Below, one piece after another: positions 1 to 8,707 of a DNA stretch of 64,000 nt. The first letter of the stretch is position 1. Each line of letters begins with the position of its first letter. The stretch covers positions 1-64,000 of the forward strand of contig PXRN01000024.1 of assembly GCA_003021045.1 (NCBI GenBank), in the 5' to 3' direction. Under the pieces are notes generated by a model that saw only the letters and a program-made list of their open reading frames with translations, did not search any database and was not told the origin of the DNA. The stretch is from Halobacteriales archaeon QS_4_69_34. Lineage in GTDB: Archaea > Halobacteriota > Halobacteria > Halobacteriales > Halococcaceae. Made by a program: the position numbers and the translations under genes.

Positions 1-819
1 GGAAACATTGCATCCGGGTGACGCCACGGCGTCACCCTTGCCCGCTACGCTTTCACAGCCCCAGCTCTCCGACCAACAATCTCCTTCAGAAGAGCGATTA
101 CCATTTTCAGCCAGAAACGTCGAATTAGCTTCGAGATATGAAATCGTACTATCGCTATTGTTGCGGGCGCGGCCAACTATTGTTGGGCCGCCGAATTCGT
201 CCTCCGGTGGTTCGAGGTTGCTTTCTACAAGCTCCGCGTTTTCCGGCGGCTCCGGCAATGCACCTGCACGGAGGTCCGCAACTTCCAGCCCTCCCTCGGC
301 AACCTCCTCCTCTCCAAGATACGGGATATACACCTCCCATGTCTGACCGGATTTCACTCCAACCACGTTATCAGTCCCAGTATTTAGAATATCACCAGCC
401 TCATTCCGAAATCTCGCCGTTACCTCAAGATATGCAAGCCGGGTGTCACCGTTGTTCGTTACTTCACCGGTTACGGCGGTATCAAACTCACCTTTAACGA
501 CTTCTGTGTTAGAAATACTGATATCCTCTGCGCTTGATGTGGCTGTCTCGGTCTCGGTCTCTGTCTCGGTCTCGGTCTCAGTCTCTGTCTCCGTCTCCGT
601 CTCTATCTCGGTCTCTGTCGTGTCTTCCGTGGCAGCCGCCGCTTCGGTCGTCGTTACGGCCTGTGTGGTGGTTTCGGCGTCGCCATCACCGCCGGCAGTC
701 GTCTCACCGCCGCCTGCATCGCCGCCCGCGGTCGTGCCGTTGTTCTCGCCGCCGGTGCATCCTGCGAGGCCGAGGCTCGCTCCGATTGTGAGGGTCGTCA
801 GGTAGGTCCTCCGTTTCAT
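1..819 (-). CDS. FxLYD-type lipoprotein, incomplete at window edge
   Basis: The reading frame starts with ATG at 819 and runs off the left end without a stop (273 codons seen). The N-terminus has a twin-arginine-free, KRR-led hydrophobic signal ending in a lipobox 'LAGC' (Cys about residue 21), followed by a Gly/Thr-rich linker and a run of Thr-Glu repeats (about residues 70-92). The rest resembles two FxLYD beta domains: 'FDTAVTGEVTNNGDTRLAYL' and a second copy starting 'TIVGRARNNSDSTISYLEA'. This suggests a lipid-anchored extracellular protein; function unknown. The last ~35 residues before the edge no longer look like an FxLYD domain and are Cys/Trp/Ser-rich, so the gene may be disrupted there. 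Codon use around 100-540 is more AT-rich than the flanking genome, consistent with acquired DNA. A TATA-like box lies about 30 nt upstream of the start. Confidence 0.6.
   Translation of the reverse strand, partial: MKRRTYLTTLTIGASLGLAGCTGGENNGTTAGGDAGGGETTAGGDGDAETTTQAVTTTEAAAATEDTTETEIETETETETETETETETETETATSSAEDISISNTEVVKGEFDTAVTGEVTNNGDTRLAYLEVTARFRNEAGDILNTGTDNVVGVKSGQTWEVYIPYLGEEEVAEGGLEVADLRAGALPEPPENAELVESNLEPPEDEFGGPTIVGRARNNSDSTISYLEANSTFLAENGNRSSEGDCWSESWGCESVAGKGDAVASPGCNVS
16..37. repeat. Perfect 10-bp inverted repeat, 2-nt spacer
   Basis: Arms 'gggtgacgcc' (16-25) and 'ggcgtcaccc' (28-37) are exact reverse complements. It lies inside the C-terminal part of the lipoprotein frame, just where its domain similarity is lost, so it could mark an element end or simply be a hairpin. 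Confidence 0.5.
543..620. repeat. Hexanucleotide tandem repeat (ggtctc-type)
   Basis: About twelve degenerate copies of a 6-bp unit (ggtctc/tgtctc/cgtctc on +). On the minus strand it encodes the Thr-Glu run of the lipoprotein linker. Changes of copy number keep the reading frame, so it would alter linker length rather than switch the gene. Confidence 0.8.
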
Positions 820-841
820 GAGTATGCGTGGCAAAGACAAT

Positions 842-857
842 CATCATAAACCTTTCG
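842..857 (-). promoter_or_regulatory. TATA-like box for the left-edge lipoprotein
   Basis: On the minus strand it reads 'cgaaaggtttatgatg', centred about 30 nt before the ATG at 819, the spacing expected for a haloarchaeal leaderless transcript. It supports the chosen start. Confidence 0.5.
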
Positions 858-1046
858 TCGGGGCTGTGGCCGTCGCTCACCGACCGCCCCGAGCACCGCC
901 GTGTGTGGCGCTTCCGTAGGCCGGGTTTCGAGGGTCCGGGATTAGTCGGACCGGCCGCTCCAACGCTACCGCTTCCCCGTCGCCTCCCCTCCTTCCGGTC
1001 GGGCCGGGCTGCTGCCGCCCGCAAGCTGGCCATCGCGCCCCGACCG

Positions 1047-2480
1047 TTAGCGACCACCCCCCGAGGCCGACCCACTACCACGGCCACGGCCGTCCCGCGT
1101 CAGCACTACCGCCCGCTCGCGCACGTATCCCGGAAACTCCCCGAGCCGGGCCGTCCCCACGTACTCATAGCAGGGGACATGCGGGAGGTCCGTGTCCGTG
1201 CTACCGTCCCTGTCCGTTTTCAGCGATGGCGAGCACGTGAACAACCGCATATCTACGGCCCAGTAGCACGCCAGCCGCCACCACTCCCGCCCGTCCGCCG
1301 CCGCATCCGCGTCGCCCTCCGGTCCGCCCTCCCCTCCCTCCGGTCGAGTCGGGCTGCTACCGTCCGCCGAACCCGAACGCAACGCTCGCGCCGCCGCTCG
1401 CACGTCCTCCGGTGGCGACGACGCCAATCCATCGAGTGCGTCGAGACCCTTCGAGAGATACCTCCGGGGCGACCGCCCGCCCGCGTCCGTCGGCCCCTCG
1501 CCGTCCCCCCACCGCCACCGGCCGCCCACAGAACGCGACGCTATCCGGTCGAACCACACTATCTTTCCCCGGTCCCGCGAGCCCGACCAGTACGCACGGA
1601 GGGCTGCGTGCGATACCGCCCACGAGACACCGAACAGCACCACGTGAGCGTGCGGTACGCCCCGGTTCGTCCACTCCGGGACGACCACCGACGGCGGACG
1701 CTCGCCGAGCCGGCCATCCGTCGCCAGCCACGACTTCAACCGCCCCACGTCCGCCAGCAGGCCGTCCGCCGCGTCCGCCACCGAGTCGTAGCGAGACGGG
1801 TCCGTCGTTACCGTGAGCACTACTCCCCTCCCGTAGTCCTCCGACGCCCGCCCGAACGCTCCTTCCAGTCGCTCACGGGCTTCCCCCACCCGCGACGGGG
1901 CGTTGAAGCGCGTCATGTACGGCAGTAACAGCGTCTCCGCCCCGTCTCCCCGTATCCTGTCGAGACGGGTGTACCTACCCTCCGTCGTCTCTCGGTACGT
2001 CGCCAGCGCATCCAGCAACTTCCCCCGCTCCCCGTCCGTCCCCACCGCCGAACGACCCGCCAGATACTCCCGCGCGTTCTCTCGCGGACTCCTTGAGCTT
2101 TCCTCGCACGTTCTCTCCGTGTCATCGCTCCCCCCGGTTCCCTCCCCGGGTTTTGGGCTGTGCTTGTTCGCGGGACGAGTAAAGGCCGGAGTCCGGGGCC
2201 ATACCCATTCGAGGCCGTCCAGTCGGGCGGTTTTGAACCACTCGGCGTTTTCGTCGTAGAATCGGAGCGCGAGCCGGTGGTTCGCGTCGCCCGCGTCGGC
2301 GTCCGCATCGAGCATCGCACGGGTAGCATTGATGATGGCCGCGCCTTCGCGGTTCTCGACGGCGTAGCGGAGTAGTGCGTCCTTCGCGTCGGCACGTGGG
2401 TCGTCGGCCCACGGCCGGCCATCCGAGTCCTCGCCAGCGGTATCGAGACCGGTTGTATGACACGCCGAGTCCGCGCTCAC
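1047..2480 (-). CDS. HUH-type rolling-circle replication initiator (plasmid/virus Rep)
   Basis: A 477-aa protein from GTG at 2480. Seen motifs, in order: an Ala-rich N-terminal part; 'GVVLTVTTDP' (about residue 225, motif-1-like); 'VPHAHVVLFG' (about 276-285), giving a His-Ala-His metal-binding HUH motif; and 'RRYLSKGLDAL' (about 338), whose Tyr-x-x-Lys fits motif 3 with the nicking tyrosine. HUH initiators of haloarchaeal plasmids and temperate or pleomorphic viruses nick one strand at the double-strand origin to start rolling-circle replication. The GTG start is chosen because a GGAGGTGG ribosome-binding site lies about 6 nt upstream, whereas the longer frame to 2588 adds an arginine-rich tail unlike protein. 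The neighbouring truncated permease indicates an integrated element. No integrase or capsid gene is visible in the window. Confidence 0.7.
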   Translation of the reverse strand: MSADSACHTTGLDTAGEDSDGRPWADDPRADAKDALLRYAVENREGAAIINATRAMLDADADAGDANHRLALRFYDENAEWFKTARLDGLEWVWPRTPAFTRPANKHSPKPGEGTGGSDDTERTCEESSRSPRENAREYLAGRSAVGTDGERGKLLDALATYRETTEGRYTRLDRIRGDGAETLLLPYMTRFNAPSRVGEARERLEGAFGRASEDYGRGVVLTVTTDPSRYDSVADAADGLLADVGRLKSWLATDGRLGERPPSVVVPEWTNRGVPHAHVVLFGVSWAVSHAALRAYWSGSRDRGKIVWFDRIASRSVGGRWRWGDGEGPTDAGGRSPRRYLSKGLDALDGLASSPPEDVRAAARALRSGSADGSSPTRPEGGEGGPEGDADAAADGREWWRLACYWAVDMRLFTCSPSLKTDRDGSTDTDLPHVPCYEYVGTARLGEFPGYVRERAVVLTRDGRGRGSGSASGGGR

Positions 2481-2656
2481 TCTGACCACCTCCCGAGGCC
2501 GGCGTCGCCGTCGTCGCCGTCCACGGCGAGGTCCGAGACGACCCATCGGCGCGCGCCACCGGGGTCCGCTCGGCTCACCGCCGCTCACCCCCTGCTCCGG
2601 CGGCCGCGACCGCGGCCGGTGCTGGCGGAACGACTAAGCCGGTTGCGGGAGCACGC

Positions 2657-3610
2657 TCACCCGCCGGGCGGCCGTCGGGGTGGTAGCCTTTCGGCCTGCC
2701 CGGCAGCCGTTCTTCGCGCTTTCCGTATCGGTGCCAAGATGGTGTTACTCGTGTTGACACCACTGGTGGCGACCAGAAAGCCCCGCGCCCCGTCGTCGCG
2801 CGGGACCGCGGGAAGGGTGACCGTCGCCGCGACGGCCGCCGACACGCCGGGGAGATAGCCGACGATCGCGCCCGAGACCGCCCCCACGGCGGCCGTGAGT
2901 CCGACCGTCCGCTGTGGGGAGGTGACGCCGGCGTCGCCCTGTGGTGGCACGCCCGCGCCGCCGATGGCCTCGATCAACACCGGTGCGCCGAACAGCCCGG
3001 CGAAAAGCGGCATCAGCATGCCGCCGACCGAAAGCGGCACGGCCGGGTCGACGTCGAGCAGCAGCCAGCCGAGGCCCGCGCTCGCGCCGAAGGCGAGCGC
3101 GCCGCCGACCCGCCGGCGGTCCGTCCGCTCGGTCACTACGAGAAAGGCCGCGACCGCGCCGAGCACCAGCGGAAGGTTCGCCCGGATCGTCGGGTAGACG
3201 GCGACCATCGCGCGGGTCATCGGGAGCGCGAGCGGCACAGCCAGCAGAACCGCGAGACCGCTCCCGAGCGCCGACAGTCGCAGCGCCTCCCGGCCGCGGC
3301 CCTCGATCACCAATCGATGACCGGGCAGCGCGCTCGCGGCCATCGCCGCGTCGGGCACGCCGAGCGCGAGCGCCGGCACCACGTCCAGAAACGTGTGCAC
3401 TACACCGGCAGCGAGCATCGCCGTCCCGACGAGCCGCGGCGGTCCCGGCACCGACGCGGCGGCCGCGGCCATGAGGAGCGCGAAGTTGTTGGCGTGCAGC
3501 CCGGGTACCAGCCCGCTGAGGGTCCCCAGAGCGATCCCCGCGGCGACGAACGCGAGCGCGGCGAGGGCGGTGTCGGGGGCAAACGCCACGCTCACGCCGA
3601 ACCCCTCCAT
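2657..3610 (-). pseudogene. TctA-family (DUF112) permease, 3' end lost at element junction
   Basis: From ATG 3610 the protein shows about 290 residues of a multi-spanning permease of the tripartite tricarboxylate transporter TctA/DUF112 family: the first helix pair with 'GTLSGLVPGLHANN', an internally repeated 'GYLPGVSAA', and many Ala/Leu/Val membrane segments. Around 'GVNTSNTI' (nt 2739) the family pattern stops. The frame continues only 26 residues of Arg/Pro-rich sequence to a stop, so the last helices normally present are missing. The break faces the Rep-encoding DNA. The simplest inference is that an element inserted into, or recombined with, this gene and removed its 3' part. The transport substrate is unknown. 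It is probably non-functional, although a shortened product could still be made. Confidence 0.65.
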
Positions 3611-4171
3611 CCGGAGGGAGTGGTCGCGGTATCGATCTTGAACCTTCACGGTCTCGATCGATCCAGCGTGAACCCGGCCCCTGTTCTCCGTGACAGGGGG
3701 CCGGTCGCGGCCGGTCGATACGGACGAGGCCCACCCACGGCTGCAGGCTGTCGTGGGTAGTCTCGGTTTCGTTTGCCGTGCGGCCTACCTCTGTGGGTCC
3801 TATCGGTCCGCCCTGTCGATCGATGACACCGAGCCGTGGACGGCCGCCCTCTTGTCCGCCTATTCGCTGTGTTCGTTCGCGAGTGTTTCGCCGAACGAGT
3901 CGTCCAGAAAACGCACACGCGCAGGGCGGAGCCGCGGTGTTGACGATTGCCACCGGCGGGTGCGGGCTCTCAGTGGTGATGTCCCGACCGGGCCGGTCTA
4001 CTCCCGGTACGGCTCTCCCCGTCCGGACCGTCTCTCGTCCCGGGAGTTCGAGCTATCGAGGAGTGACGGTCGAGGTCGCCTTCGTCCGCGTCGGTTCGAA
4101 GGGGTCTCCGTACTGGAGCAGGTCGCGTGACGTCGCGGCAGCCGGAAAACGAGCGCGGGTCCGTCGTTCTC
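3611..4171. other. Intergenic region with strong hairpins
   Basis: No convincing protein frame on either strand. Two strong potential hairpins lie close together: 'ccggcccctgt' (3675-3685) pairs with 'acagggggccgg' (3693-3704) with one bulged G, and 'acccacg' (3733-3739) pairs with 'cgtgggt' (3752-3758). They could be a structured RNA or the end of the ribosomal-protein transcript that runs toward them. I could not match the region to SRP RNA or RNase P RNA signatures. Confidence 0.4.
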
Positions 4172-4525
4172 TCAGCCGAACAGCTCGCCGAGGCCCTCGC
4201 CGCTCGCGTCGTCATCGTCTTCGTCTTCGTCCTCTTCCTCGGCTTCAGCCTCCTCGGCTTCCTCTGGCTCCTCGTCGGCCTCCGCGTCCGCTGTGCCGCC
4301 GGCCGCGGCCCCACCGCCAGCGCCACCCGCCGCGCCGCCGGCCGGCACGGCAGCCGCCCCTTCGACGGCCTCCTCGATGTCGACGTCCTCGAGGGCGGCC
4401 ACGAGCGCCTTCACCCGCGAGTCCTCGACTTCCGCGCCCGCCGCGTCGAGCACGGCCGTCAGGTTGTCTTCGTTGATCTCTGCGCCGGTCTCGTTCAGGA
4501 CGAGTGCTGCGTATACGTATTCCAT
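4172..4525 (-). CDS. rpl12: Large ribosomal subunit protein L12 (P1)
   Basis: A 117-aa acidic stalk protein. The N-terminal dimerisation helix region '[20 protein letters not shown]' is followed by an Ala/Gly hinge (about residues 58-82), a long Glu/Asp-rich tract and the conserved C-terminal 'GEGLGELFG', the archaeal L12/P1 tail that binds translation GTPases. Dimers attach to L10. It is the last gene of the rpl1-rpl10-rpl12 set, 50 nt after rpl10. Length and tail are typical of haloarchaeal L12, and the very acidic hinge is a normal halophile feature. Confidence 0.97.
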   Translation of the reverse strand: MEYVYAALVLNETGAEINEDNLTAVLDAAGAEVEDSRVKALVAALEDVDIEEAVEGAAAVPAGGAAGGAGGGAAAGGTADAEADEEPEEAEEAEAEEEDEDEDDDDASGEGLGELFG

Positions 4526-4575
4526 CGGTGTGGTATGGGTCGTGTGTCGTGTGGTTTGTGTGTTCCGGTCGCGCC

Positions 4576-5691
4576 TCAGCCGAACATCGCGCCGAGGCCC
4601 TCGCCGCCCGCATCGTCATCGTCGTCGCTGTCGTCCGCGTCGTCGACCTCGTGCTCCTCGCTCGCCTCGCCCGCGTCGCCGCCCGATTCCGTGTCTTCGT
4701 CCGCGCCGTCCGCATCGGCTGCCCCGGAGTCGGAAGCCGGCTCGCTCGCGCCGCGCAGCTCCTCGGGCAGAGCCTCCTCGTCGTCGATTCGGGCGGCGAG
4801 CGCGTACACCTCGGCGTCCGCCCGCGAGAGGAGGTCCGGCGCGAGGTCGGGGCTCTCGATTGCCGCGGCGAGTCCCAGCCCGCGCGCGTCGGCGCTCGCC
4901 GTCGAGAGCAGCGCGCCCGCGGTCCGCGCAGTCGGGTAGGTCGCCTCGATCGAGAGGGTTCTCCCTGCCGTGGCGGCCGCCTGTACGTCCGCGCGGTACT
5001 CCTCGACGTCGATCGCCAGCTCCTCGGGCTCGAAGAGGATGCCGTCCGCGTACACCCGTTCGAGGTCGAGCCCGACCTCCTTCGGTTCGATCCCGAGCTC
5101 GTTGAGGACGCCCGCCAGCGTGTCCGAGACCTCCTCGCCGGCCGCTAGGACCGTCGAGTCCTCGGTGACGTGGATCGAGCCGTCCATGATGCGCGCGGCC
5201 GCGCCCACCTGCTGGAGCTCACCGACGAACGGGCCGGGATCGACGCCGGTGTCCTGCTCGGCGATCACGATGTCGTTGGGCGCGACCTCGCCCGCGGCGA
5301 TCGGGGCCGGCGTCTTCGAGGCTTCGAGCTGTCGGTAGAGCCCGAAGGGGTTCTCGTCGGTCCCGATGATGCCGACCTGTCCCGCGACGACCCCGGTGAG
5401 CTGCTCGTAGCCCCCGCCGACCGCCTCCAGCGCGCGGACGAGGAGGGTGTTGCGCGCCACCCGCAGCTCCGCGGAACCCCGGAGCTCCCGGCGCATCGCC
5501 TGGAGCTGTCGGCTCGGGATGCCCGCGATCGAGACGACGCCGACGCTCTCGTAGCCCTCGACGAGCCCGGCGAGCGCGTCGATCTCCTCGCGCTTCCACT
5601 GAGGGATCGTGGCCGTGCGGCGCTCGTCCGCGGCGCTCGTCGCTCCGCTGTCGGCCTCGCCGACCGCGTCCGTTTCGCTCTCGGCGGACAT
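4576..5691 (-). CDS. rpl10: Large ribosomal subunit protein L10 (P0)
   Basis: A 371-aa protein of the archaeal L10/P0 type: an N-terminal rRNA-binding domain (about residues 30-130, including '[19 protein letters not shown]'), the archaeal/eukaryal insertion domain, then C-terminal helices that bind L12 dimers, an acidic tail and the shared stalk ending 'GEGLGAMFG'. It anchors the L12 stalk to 23S rRNA. The ATG overlaps the rpl1 stop codon by one base (TGATG), which implies translational coupling. The length includes an extended Asp/Glu tail usual in halophiles. Confidence 0.97.
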   Translation of the reverse strand: MSAESETDAVGEADSGATSAADERRTATIPQWKREEIDALAGLVEGYESVGVVSIAGIPSRQLQAMRRELRGSAELRVARNTLLVRALEAVGGGYEQLTGVVAGQVGIIGTDENPFGLYRQLEASKTPAPIAAGEVAPNDIVIAEQDTGVDPGPFVGELQQVGAAARIMDGSIHVTEDSTVLAAGEEVSDTLAGVLNELGIEPKEVGLDLERVYADGILFEPEELAIDVEEYRADVQAAATAGRTLSIEATYPTARTAGALLSTASADARGLGLAAAIESPDLAPDLLSRADAEVYALAARIDDEEALPEELRGASEPASDSGAADADGADEDTESGGDAGEASEEHEVDDADDSDDDDDAGGEGLGAMFG

Positions 5692-6329
5692 CAGGCCACC
5701 TCCACGGCGGGACCCATCGTGGTCTTGACGAACATCCGGTCGACGTTCAGGGGGCCTTTCTCGAGGTTGGCTTCGAGCCGGCGGACGATCACGTCCACGT
5801 TGTCGGCGATCGCGGCGGCGTCCATGTCGGCCGCGCCGACGAGCGTGTGAAACGTCCGGCGCTCGCCGCTGCGGAGCTGGACGGTGTTTTTCATGCGCTC
5901 GATCGTCTCGACCACGTCGTCGTCGGGCTGGAGGGGCGTCGGCATCTTCCCGCGCGGCCCGAGGACGGTACCGAGCTCGCGACCGATGTCCTGCATCAGC
6001 GTGGCCTCGGCGACGAAGAAGTCGGTCTCGTCGGCGAGGTCCTTCGCGGCGTTCTGGTCGTCGCCAAGCTCGGCGAGGTCGTCGCCATCGAGCACCTCGT
6101 CGGCGGCCTCTTCGGCCAGGATGGCGGTCTCGCCGGTGGCGAAGACCACAATGCGGGTCTCCTGGCCCGTCCCCGACGGCAGGACGATGCTCTCGTCGAC
6201 GCGGTTCTGTGGGTCGTTGAGGTCCAGATCGCGCAGGTTGATCGCGAGGTCGACCGTCTCGCGGAAGTTCCGCGGCGGGGCGTCCTCCAACGCACGCGTT
6301 ATGGCCTCCTCTATGTCCTGATCTGCCAT
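5691..6329 (-). CDS. rpl1: Large ribosomal subunit protein L1
   Basis: A 212-aa protein from ATG 6329 ('[20 protein letters not shown]'). It has the two-domain L1 fold, including the conserved '[10 protein letters not shown]' signature at about residues 124-133. L1 binds the 23S rRNA L1 stalk, and in archaea and bacteria it can repress its own mRNA by binding a mimic of the rRNA site. In Halobacterium the L1-L10-L12 transcript carries a short leader proposed to contain this site. Here a TATA-like box about 80 nt upstream would give a leader of about 55 nt. I exclude the longer in-frame start at 6371 because its 14 extra residues lie in that leader. Confidence 0.96.
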   Translation of the reverse strand: MADQDIEEAITRALEDAPPRNFRETVDLAINLRDLDLNDPQNRVDESIVLPSGTGQETRIVVFATGETAILAEEAADEVLDGDDLAELGDDQNAAKDLADETDFFVAEATLMQDIGRELGTVLGPRGKMPTPLQPDDDVVETIERMKNTVQLRSGERRTFHTLVGAADMDAAAIADNVDVIVRRLEANLEKGPLNVDRMFVKTTMGPAVEVA

Positions 6330-6408
6330 GATACCCCCGTAGTGCGCCGTGTGGCTCCTACGGCGTGACACAGGCTACGCCTGTCTCCTCTCGGGGGAGC
6401 CGGGTCGG

Positions 6409-6422
6409 CGACTTAAGAGCGT
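6409..6422 (-). promoter_or_regulatory. Probable promoter of the rpl1-rpl10-rpl12 operon
   Basis: On the minus strand the box reads 'ctcttaagtc'. Initiation about 25 nt downstream would leave a 5' leader of roughly 55 nt before rpl1. That is unlike the leaderless neighbours and fits autogenous control by L1. Confidence 0.45.
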
Positions 6423-6549
6423 CGAAGCACCGCCGGCCGCGTGCGTTCCCGGGTCGGCCGAAGAGCGTTCTCCTCGCTCCTCCCCTGTTCACCCGCCGGG
6501 GCGGCCGGCCGCTTCGGCTGCTGTGGCTGACGAGCGGACCGCGATCCTC

Positions 6550-6783
6550 TCACCCCCACTCCAGTTCGAACTCGATGCTGCCCTCGTCGCTCCCCAGACG
6601 CGAGGTCTCCTCTTCGACCTCGACCTCGAACTCCAGCTCCGCCGGCGGGTCGACGGTGACCTGCCCGCCGGTGATGGCGAGCGTGATCGGCCCGTCGCCG
6701 CGCAGCTCGCGCGCGAAGCTCTCGAAGACGTCGGCGACCTCCTCGCGGCTTCGGATCCCCTCGTACTCGTGTTCTTCTCCCAT
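6550..6783 (-). CDS. Amphi-Trp domain protein
   Basis: A 77-aa acidic protein from ATG 6783 ('MGEEHEYEGIRSREEVADVF'). It has the small amphi-Trp domain: an N-terminal helix-forming segment, a central 'ITGGQVTVDPPAELEFEVEV' strand pair and a C-terminal amphipathic strand ending in the Trp-containing 'FELEWG'. The domain is widespread in haloarchaea and some bacteria, sometimes next to phosphatase or redox genes; its biochemical role is not established. A TATA-like box ('gctttaggt' on the minus strand, about 29 nt upstream) supports a leaderless transcript from this start. Confidence 0.8.
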   Translation of the reverse strand: MGEEHEYEGIRSREEVADVFESFARELRGDGPITLAITGGQVTVDPPAELEFEVEVEEETSRLGSDEGSIEFELEWG

Positions 6784-7154
6784 GGCCCGTGGTGGTACGA
6801 CGGCAGGAGACCTAAAGCTACTGGCGGGTAGATGGCTCGCGTGGCCGGTTCGGGCTAGGCGTGTCGAAAAGTGCCGAGACGACCGTGGACCACTGCCTCC
6901 ACAGCGGTAGCTCCTCCGTAGCCACGACGACCGCGAGCGGTGCACACGAGAGACCACACTGCTCCGCGGCCGCCACCGCGACCGCGCCGTCCGGCTCACG
7001 AGCCCCCGGCCGAATCACCCCCGGCGGGCGATCGCACCGCCGGCCCACCGCGTTCATCGCTCACGGAAGGCGCACACGACGGTCGCGCCGCCGCGCCGAC
7101 CGCAACGAAACCGTAACCGACTCCACGCCCGCCTTCCGCCGCTTTCTCGGCGTC
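6784..7154. other. Intergenic gap, mostly a degenerate repeat
   Basis: No credible protein frame. The section from about 6921 to 7090 matches the dispersed intergenic repeat described separately. Nothing else recognised. Confidence 0.5.
6921..7090 (+). repeat. Dispersed intergenic repeat, copy 1
   Basis: Contains the shared core 'gacgaccgcgag' (6926-6937) followed by 'cacgagagacc' (6945-6955), a Cys-codon-free C/G-rich tract and the tail 'catcgctcac'. The same ordered blocks occur at 13411-13605 and 51500-51690, and in reverse at 9965-10125. Confidence 0.5.
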
Positions 7155-7661
7155 TCAGGCGCTCGCCGCCGCGTCCGGCTCCGCTTCGTCGGTCAGCACC
7201 TCGTCGTACTCGCCGTCGTCGACACGTCGCTTGAACGTCCGGGCGTCCTCCCCCTCGACGGTCACGCCCAGCGAGACGCAGGTTCCCGCCACCTCCTTGG
7301 CAGCGCTCTTCGTGTCGTAGGCGAGCAGATCGGAGTGCTTCTGCTCGGCGATTCGCCGGACGCTCTCGACCGAGAGGTCGGCGACGAAGTCCGTCTGGGG
7401 CTCGCCGCTGCCGGTCTCGAAGCCCGCCTCGTCCTTGATGAGCGCCGCCGTCGGCGGCACGCCGATCGAGATCTCGAAGGCACCGTCGTCCTCGTAGTCG
7501 ACCGTCACTGGCACCTCCATGCCGTCGAACGCCGCGGTCTCCTCGTTGATCTCTTGGACGACTGCCTGCACGTCGACCGGCGTCGGGCCGAGCTCCGGGC
7601 CGAGCGGCGGCCCCGGGGTGGCCTCGCCGCCGGGAACGAGCGCCTCGATGGTTCCAGCCAT
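7155..7661 (-). CDS. rpl11: Large ribosomal subunit protein L11
   Basis: A 168-aa protein starting 'MAGTIEALVPGGEATPGPPL'. The 'PGPPLGPELGP' loop is the L11 N-terminal signature that contacts factors at the GTPase-associated centre. The C-terminal domain ('VAGTCVSLGVTVEGEDA') binds the 23S rRNA thiostrepton loop. It is transcribed separately from rpl1-rpl10-rpl12, with the amphi-Trp gene between, as in other haloarchaea. A strong TATA-like box about 27 nt before the ATG indicates an essentially leaderless mRNA. Confidence 0.96.
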   Translation of the reverse strand: MAGTIEALVPGGEATPGPPLGPELGPTPVDVQAVVQEINEETAAFDGMEVPVTVDYEDDGAFEISIGVPPTAALIKDEAGFETGSGEPQTDFVADLSVESVRRIAEQKHSDLLAYDTKSAAKEVAGTCVSLGVTVEGEDARTFKRRVDDGEYDEVLTDEAEPDAAASA

Positions 7662-8066
7662 ACCTCGACCACTCCTGCGCCGCGTTTAAGAATTGCTTTT
7701 GCGGGACGACGGGCCGCTTCGTGTTCGATCGGCGAAACACGGCTGCCGTCGACGGAGACCCGCTCGTGAGACGGGCAGCCGCTGTCGGTCGAAACGACTG
7801 CGAAGTGGGTCGTGGTTCCCTCTGTCGTCTCTCGGTTTCTCCATCGCGTGTCCACGGACTTCTGACCGACGGCGTACTCCCGCGAGCGGGCGGTCGAGAG
7901 AAGTCGCGAGTTTCGGCCCAGTGTGGCCGGGTGTCGGGGTTGCCATACGTCTCGACCGGGAAGGGAGGGGACGCCACGGGCGAGCGTACCGCGACGCGAG
8001 CGACGGCGGCCCCTCCGAGGGGCACCAGACCGGAAGACACGACCCTCCCGGCGTCCGAGCGGAGGT
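7662..8066. other. Divergent intergenic region (rpl11 / DUF555)
   Basis: Promoter space for rpl11 on its left edge. No protein frame or RNA gene that I can support. Confidence 0.4.
7683..7696 (-). promoter_or_regulatory. rpl11 promoter
   Basis: On the minus strand it reads 'caattcttaaac', centred about 27 nt upstream of the rpl11 ATG: a TATA/BRE-like element fixing a leaderless start. Confidence 0.6.
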
Positions 8067-8426
8067 ATGAGCGATTTCCTCGTGGTGTTGGAGGCCGCGT
8101 GGCTGGTGCGGGACGTCGGGAACGTCGACGACGCGATCGGGGTCGCGGTCAGCGAGGCCGGCAAGCGCCTGAACGAACGGGAGAAATCCTACGTCGAGGT
8201 GAACGTGGGTGCGACCGGCTGTCCGGCCTGCGGGGAGCCGTTCGACTCGGCGTTCGTCGCCGCCGGCACCGCGCTGGTGGGACTCGTCCTCGAGATCGAC
8301 GTGTTCAACACCGACGGCGAGCAGCACGCGCGACGCATCGCCAAGAGCGAGGTCGGCGGCGCGCTCCGGGACGTCCCGCTCGACGTCGTCGAGACGGTCG
8401 AGATCGACGCCGACGAGGAGGACTGA
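8067..8426 (+). CDS. UPF0212 / DUF555 family protein
   Basis: A 119-aa protein from ATG 8067 ('MSDFLVVLEAAWLVRDVGNV'). It matches the archaeal DUF555/UPF0212 family: an N-terminal strand-helix unit with 'DDAIGVAVSEAGKRLN', then a Cys pair 'CPACGEPF' (about residues 52-59) likely to bind zinc, and a conserved 'ALVGLVLEIDVFN' core. Its function is unknown. The length is normal for the family. The GGAGGT directly abutting the ATG is too close to act as a ribosome-binding site, so leaderless initiation is more likely. Confidence 0.85.
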   Translation: MSDFLVVLEAAWLVRDVGNVDDAIGVAVSEAGKRLNEREKSYVEVNVGATGCPACGEPFDSAFVAAGTALVGLVLEIDVFNTDGEQHARRIAKSEVGGALRDVPLDVVETVEIDADEED

Positions 8427-8707
8427 ACGGTCAGGGGCCCGAGACAGCGATTGGCTGTCGCGGTGGCGGTGCCGCGTAGCGGCGAGACCGTCGTAGCTGT
8501 GAATGCCGTCACGGCAACGCGGACGGCTCCGGCGCACGCTCCATTCGCTGCGTCTCGATCGGTCGACGACGCCGTCTCTCCCACGAGTGGGTTCGTCGCC
8601 CGCGAGCGGACGGACGACGGGCGACACGCTACACGGACGACCCGTGTCTTTGGCGGTTCGAGCGGGTGAACCGGCGGCGAGCGCGAGAGACTCCTCTCTC
8701 TAGACGT

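Noticed and set aside
443-805. Plus-strand frame with a Val-Ser run
   Set aside because: It is the antisense of the Thr-Glu repeat of the lipoprotein; the minus strand has a start, lipobox and domains.
3611-4171. SRP RNA or RNase P RNA gene
   Set aside because: The conserved core sequences expected for either RNA were not found on either strand.
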